64,000 bases of DNA from Camillea tinctor (taxonomy: Eukaryota; Ascomycota; Sordariomycetes; Xylariales; Xylariaceae): contig MU394088.1 of NCBI GenBank assembly GCA_022578605.1, forward strand, positions 1 through 64,000. The letters run 5' to 3'. Made by a program: the position numbers and the translations under genes. The notes under the pieces were generated by a model that saw nothing but the letters and a program-made list of their open reading frames with translations, was not told the DNA's origin and ran no database searches. This document shows positions 61,701 to 64,000 of the stretch, one piece after another. Every line of letters begins with the position of its first letter. Position 1 is the first letter of the stretch.

Positions 61701-64000
61701 ATTGTTGATTGTTGCCTTCAAAGGCGGGTGGACGTGCATATGCCAACTGATGAAGGAGAAACAGCCCTCACTTTTGCTATTCAATATGGTCATACAGATA
61801 TAGTTGAAATTCTCCTACCTCATTACAAAGACTCCAGTATTGAGGAGTCCAAAGGCTTTCTGCACATCGCTGCTACAGAGGGACAGTATTCGATAGTAGA
61901 AGCCCTATTAAGAGGGATCCCGAACACCAGATACGAATATCGACAAAGTATCCATGAGGAATCCAGTGTTGCCACCACTGCACTCCAACTGGCCGCTAGC
62001 AAAGGGCATGCCGACATCGTCCAACTATTGCTAGACAAGTCTGAAACAAGCATAGAGAACCGTACTATAGCTCTTTCCTTTGCAATACAACAAGGCCTTG
62101 CAGCCGTGGTTAGCAGACTGTTAGCGAAGAGTACTTTGAATCAGTATGATGACTTCGGAAATACTCTATTGCATAAAGCTGCTGAATGTTCTAATATTAG
62201 AGTTCTCTCGCTACTTTTAGACACTGGGAAGTTTGATATCAACACAGAAAACGATGAGGGTTTTACAGCTCTTCATAAGGCAGCTCAAAAGGGTAACTCG
62301 CATGCAATTGTGCCATTGATAGCAAATAAGGCCAATGTCAATAAACATACGAAAGAAAACCAAACTCCTCTGGAAATAGCAACACAAGAGGGCCATGTTA
62401 TAATAGTCCAAGAGCTAATGCAACTAAAAGAAGTCCAATGGGAAGCAGAGCCCCTTTTTAAGTTAGCTCTCAGGAATAACCATGTGGACGTGGCTGTGGA
62501 GATCCTGCACCAAGCTTCATTTCCGTCGTCTTTAGCCTGCACGGTTCTTCGCAACCAGAATATATTAGAATCTGTGCTAGAAGCCCCCTGGTTTCGTGTG
62601 ACTGGGACGATCGAAAAAGATTATGGAAATTCGATCCTTCATTTGGCTGTTATTGAGGAGCTTGAGAATGCAGTCAAATTACTTCTCCAGAAAGGTGCTG
62701 ATCCATGCAAGGAGAATTCAAAACATGAAATTCCTTTACATATTGCGGCATTGAAAAACCGAGCTGACATTGTACGGTTGCTACTGGATTATGAATCTGG
62801 CTTGCAAATCAATGCTAGAGATAAAGACGGCAACACACCCCTATTCATTGCTAGCTGGAACGGTAATGTCGAAGTTGTCAAGGAGCTAATCAGCATGAAA
62901 CGCGACGTGAAATGCGACGTGAATTCGAGCAATACTAGAGGCTGGAATCCTCTACATGCTTCATATGATAACCTGGAGATCACGGACATGCTTCTTAAAG
63001 CTGATGCAGACCCCAATCTAGTGACTAAACTCAGCAAATCCACTGCTCTTTCAATGGCTGCGAACAATGACGACTGGGTTGATGTAGTTCGCCTTCATCT
63101 CGAAAAAAATGCCAACCCTGGCTCGCGCAATATGGATGGAGAGACGGCAATTCATCGTGCTGTTCTTGGTGGAAGCTTTGAGGTGGTCAAACTGCTAGTA
63201 GAAGACCCATACAAAACAAACATCAACGCTAAACGGCTTGACAAGTGTACTCCATTGCACCTTGCTGCTCACAGGTCGGAAGCCGAAATTGTCCAGTACC
63301 TACTATCAAAACAAGCAGACCGTACTATTTTAAGTGAACCGTATGGAACAGCTTTGATGGCTGCAGCCTGTAGTGGGTCTACTGAGGTGGCCAAGCTTCT
63401 TTTTGAAGATGGCGAAGATGTCAATGCGGTGCGCGGGCCATACGACACCATTCTGAATGCCGCAACATATCATGGGAACATAGATATGGTTAAATGGCTT
63501 ATTAAGGAAAAGGATGCTGATGTCAATGTGACTGGTGACAATTACGGCAACGCACTTTGTGCCGCTATCATTGGGACGGGAGACAACATCGAGGACATTG
63601 TCGCATGCTTGTTAGAACATGACAAAGACAATCTAAGTGTAAACTATTTATGCAGCAATGGCTCCTCAATACTCCGGCTAGCTGTTGAACACAAGAGAGC
63701 AGGAGTGATAGGGATTCTAACTCAGCATGGGGCTAACACTCGAGGGGAAAGGGATGGGAAAGAACCGCTTGCGTTTGTTGCGGTTGAGAATGGTGATATT
63801 GGCGTCCTTGAAGTTCTTCTTCGGCTTCCAGATACCCTCTCATCCAGAGATCAATACGGTAGATCACTCCTATCTGCTGCTATAGGCTCGGGGGGGGGAC
63901 AAATAGTCCGCTTTCTTCTCACTCGCGGGGGTATCAACCTGGACCTCGATGCTGGAGATCACGCACGACGCACTCCGCTCATTTTTGCAGTGCTGCATTG
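58705..64000 (+). CDS. Lipase-like / NACHT-like / ankyrin-repeat NLR protein, 3' end missing
   Basis: Model: join(58705..58721,58776..58980,59033..59101,59156..59218,59271..59655,59710..>64000). At least 1676 aa; the last exon is open for 4.3 kb to the window edge. Residues about 6-245 resemble the DUF676/PGAP1-type hydrolase domain found at the N-terminus of many fungal NLRs (LIVISGIAGDAYSAPQNTW; PIIFIARDLGVSLAKQ), but the catalytic Ser of the expected HSLGG motif is replaced by Asp. A NACHT-like region follows: ILYVHGHRGSPLMT (301-314) is where Walker A should be, without the GK(S/T), and YGIHEC replaces the usual acidic Walker B. From about 770 to the end there are some 25 ankyrin repeats (NGFTALHHAA, NTPLFIASWNGNVEVVKEL). 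Despite these losses the frame is uninterrupted. The start at MKQEYR is inferred from splicing into RLIVISG. Confidence 0.85.

Overview
The window is nuclear DNA from a filamentous ascomycete. The genes carry short GT..AG introns of about 47-155 nt, often with a CTAAC-like branch site. The gene content (Bms1, a mitochondrial 2-oxoacid dehydrogenase kinase, DUF3431, GH30, P450, NLR-like genes with NACHT, WD40, ankyrin or patatin parts) and a 7 kb block of extreme A+T richness with no sizeable reading frames (a typical RIP relic) fit Pezizomycotina, probably Sordariomycetes. The species cannot be named from the sequence. Gene models below were joined by hand from splice sites, reading frame and family motifs.

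Layout. 1-7190: RIP-type A+T-rich transposon graveyard. 7190-10330: decayed repeats, including a foldback element. 10330-17829: housekeeping block with a PDK/BCKDK-like kinase (-), a small I9-type proteinase inhibitor (-) and the ribosome-biogenesis GTPase Bms1 (+, 10 exons). 18748-19229: small secreted cysteine-containing protein (+). 19712-24132: nine-exon gene (-) joining a P-loop GTPase-like module, a Cys/His cluster and a patatin phospholipase. 26930-28421: CAX-type cation/proton exchanger (+). 28.4-31.9 kb: gene-poor, with a 444 bp Mutator-like nonautonomous element. 31881-35720: broken NACHT-WD40 gene (-).

38207-40976: SAM methyltransferase (+), then an alpha/beta-hydrolase pseudogene (+). 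41566-42185: small conserved-looking polar protein (-). 43329-45085: secreted GH30 glycosidase (+). 46012-47210: DUF3431 membrane-anchored protein (+). 48406-49709: MDR enoyl-reductase-like protein (+). 52548-54305: cytochrome P450 (+). 55111-55811: secreted cysteine-containing protein (-). 56928-57240: subtilase fragment (-). 57672-58518: unrecognised gene (+). 58705-end: lipase-like/NACHT/ankyrin NLR-like gene (+), running off the window.

How it fits together. Housekeeping genes are interspersed with fast-evolving accessory genes. Four loci belong to, or resemble parts of, the fungal NLR-type (self/non-self recognition and immunity-like) repertoire: the intact GTPase-patatin gene, the dead NACHT-WD40 gene, the subtilase scrap and the intact lipase-like/NACHT/ankyrin gene with eroded catalytic motifs. 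The methyltransferase, enoyl reductase and P450 are tailoring-type enzymes, but no PKS, NRPS or terpene synthase is visible, so a biosynthetic cluster is not shown. Several broken genes carry stop codons one C-to-T step from a sense codon, as expected where RIP or cytosine deamination has acted.
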